IMG/VR virus record: IMGVR_UViG_3300042304_000524
Coordinates: 1 to 38,080 of that record
DNA length: 38,080 nucleotides
Direction: 5' to 3' (one strand)
From: a virus
Shown here: positions 37,954 through 38,080 of the stretch, piece by piece
How the letters are laid out: the number at the start of each line of letters is the position of its first letter
Position numbering within the stretch: position 1 is the first letter of the stretch
Translations under genes and position numbers: made by a program
Notes under the pieces: model-generated
Told to the model about the DNA's origin: nothing
Databases searched by the model: none
What the model saw: only the letters and a program-made list of their open reading frames with translations

Positions 37954-38080
37954 GGGGGGGTGGGGGCGCCGTTGTTTATATATATTGCACCGTAGCCAAT
38001 GTGTGAACTTTTTAGAACCAGGCGTCCTGAGCGGGGGCAGCCAGTTTCTGCTGCAAGTCAGTGTTTGGGCAAAAAGAATG
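37954..38080. repeat. Terminal direct repeat, right copy (circular contig overlap)
   Basis: Exact copy of bases 1-127. It carries the G-run, the TTTATATATATT stretch and the sequence that continues into the leader of the late block. Joining the ends gives one uninterrupted non-coding region between the divergent early and late blocks. Confidence 0.9.

Noticed and set aside
37494-38006. Plus-strand 170-codon open frame antisense to the first early gene
   Set aside because: It covers the early promoter, the Crp-like site, repeats and G-runs; the translation is low-quality Pro/Ser/Arg-rich sequence.

Overview
The window is a complete, circularly assembled genome of a temperate tailed phage. Bases 1-127 are repeated exactly at 37954-38080, so the unique length is 37,953 bp. 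The virion genes point to a short-tailed (podovirus-like) particle: a P22-type portal, a scaffold, a capsid protein, a head-tail adaptor, a beta-propeller nozzle/stabilisation protein, collagen-like fibres and a 1,696-residue internal virion protein. There is no tape-measure, tail-tube or sheath gene. An Rpf-like transglycosylase, an attP built from tRNA-Gly 3' ends, GTG starts and a perfect Crp/GlxR-type operator suggest an actinobacterial host; this is inference.

The genome is two convergent transcription blocks that meet at about 22.13-22.19 kb and diverge from a roughly 700-bp non-coding region across the contig ends (37.65 kb to 0.35 kb). The plus-strand block (347-22188) is the late block: terminase subunits, portal, scaffold, capsid, adaptor, nozzle, fibres, internal virion proteins, then an amidase endolysin and holin candidates. 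Seven copies of GCGGGACA lie only in gaps between these genes, each a short fixed distance before a start codon or a TAGG. A Trp-rich membrane ORF with no standard start codon lies just before the large terminase.

The minus-strand block (37620-22130) is the early block. Its first part (37.6-33.3 kb) is a series of small accessory genes, including an ArdC-N-like protein, a YubB/Api92-like protein, two tiny membrane proteins and HTH proteins. Ten leaders in this part carry TCACCTACC (one copy is ACACCTACC) just upstream of AGGAG-type ribosome binding sites. Next come a zinc/HTH protein, attP, a tyrosine integrase and a second HTH protein (33.3-31.3 kb). The third part (30.97-22.13 kb) is an almost gapless, translationally coupled replication and recombination operon: a multi-HTH protein, a 30-residue membrane protein, a Cas4/RecB-like nuclease, an SSB-like protein, a DnaB/RecA-fold helicase, an AEP primase, RusA, a possible nuclease, a sigma-region-4-like protein, a MazG-like protein, the Rpf-like protein, small acidic proteins and three paralogous ribbon-helix-helix-like proteins. 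No DNA polymerase is visible, so the phage presumably uses the host polymerase.

The least explained parts are the two motif systems (GCGGGACA late, TCACCTACC early), the cryptic Trp-rich ORF, the tandem tRNA-Gly mimics at attP, the Crp/GlxR-like site at the first early promoter, and the very small membrane genes.
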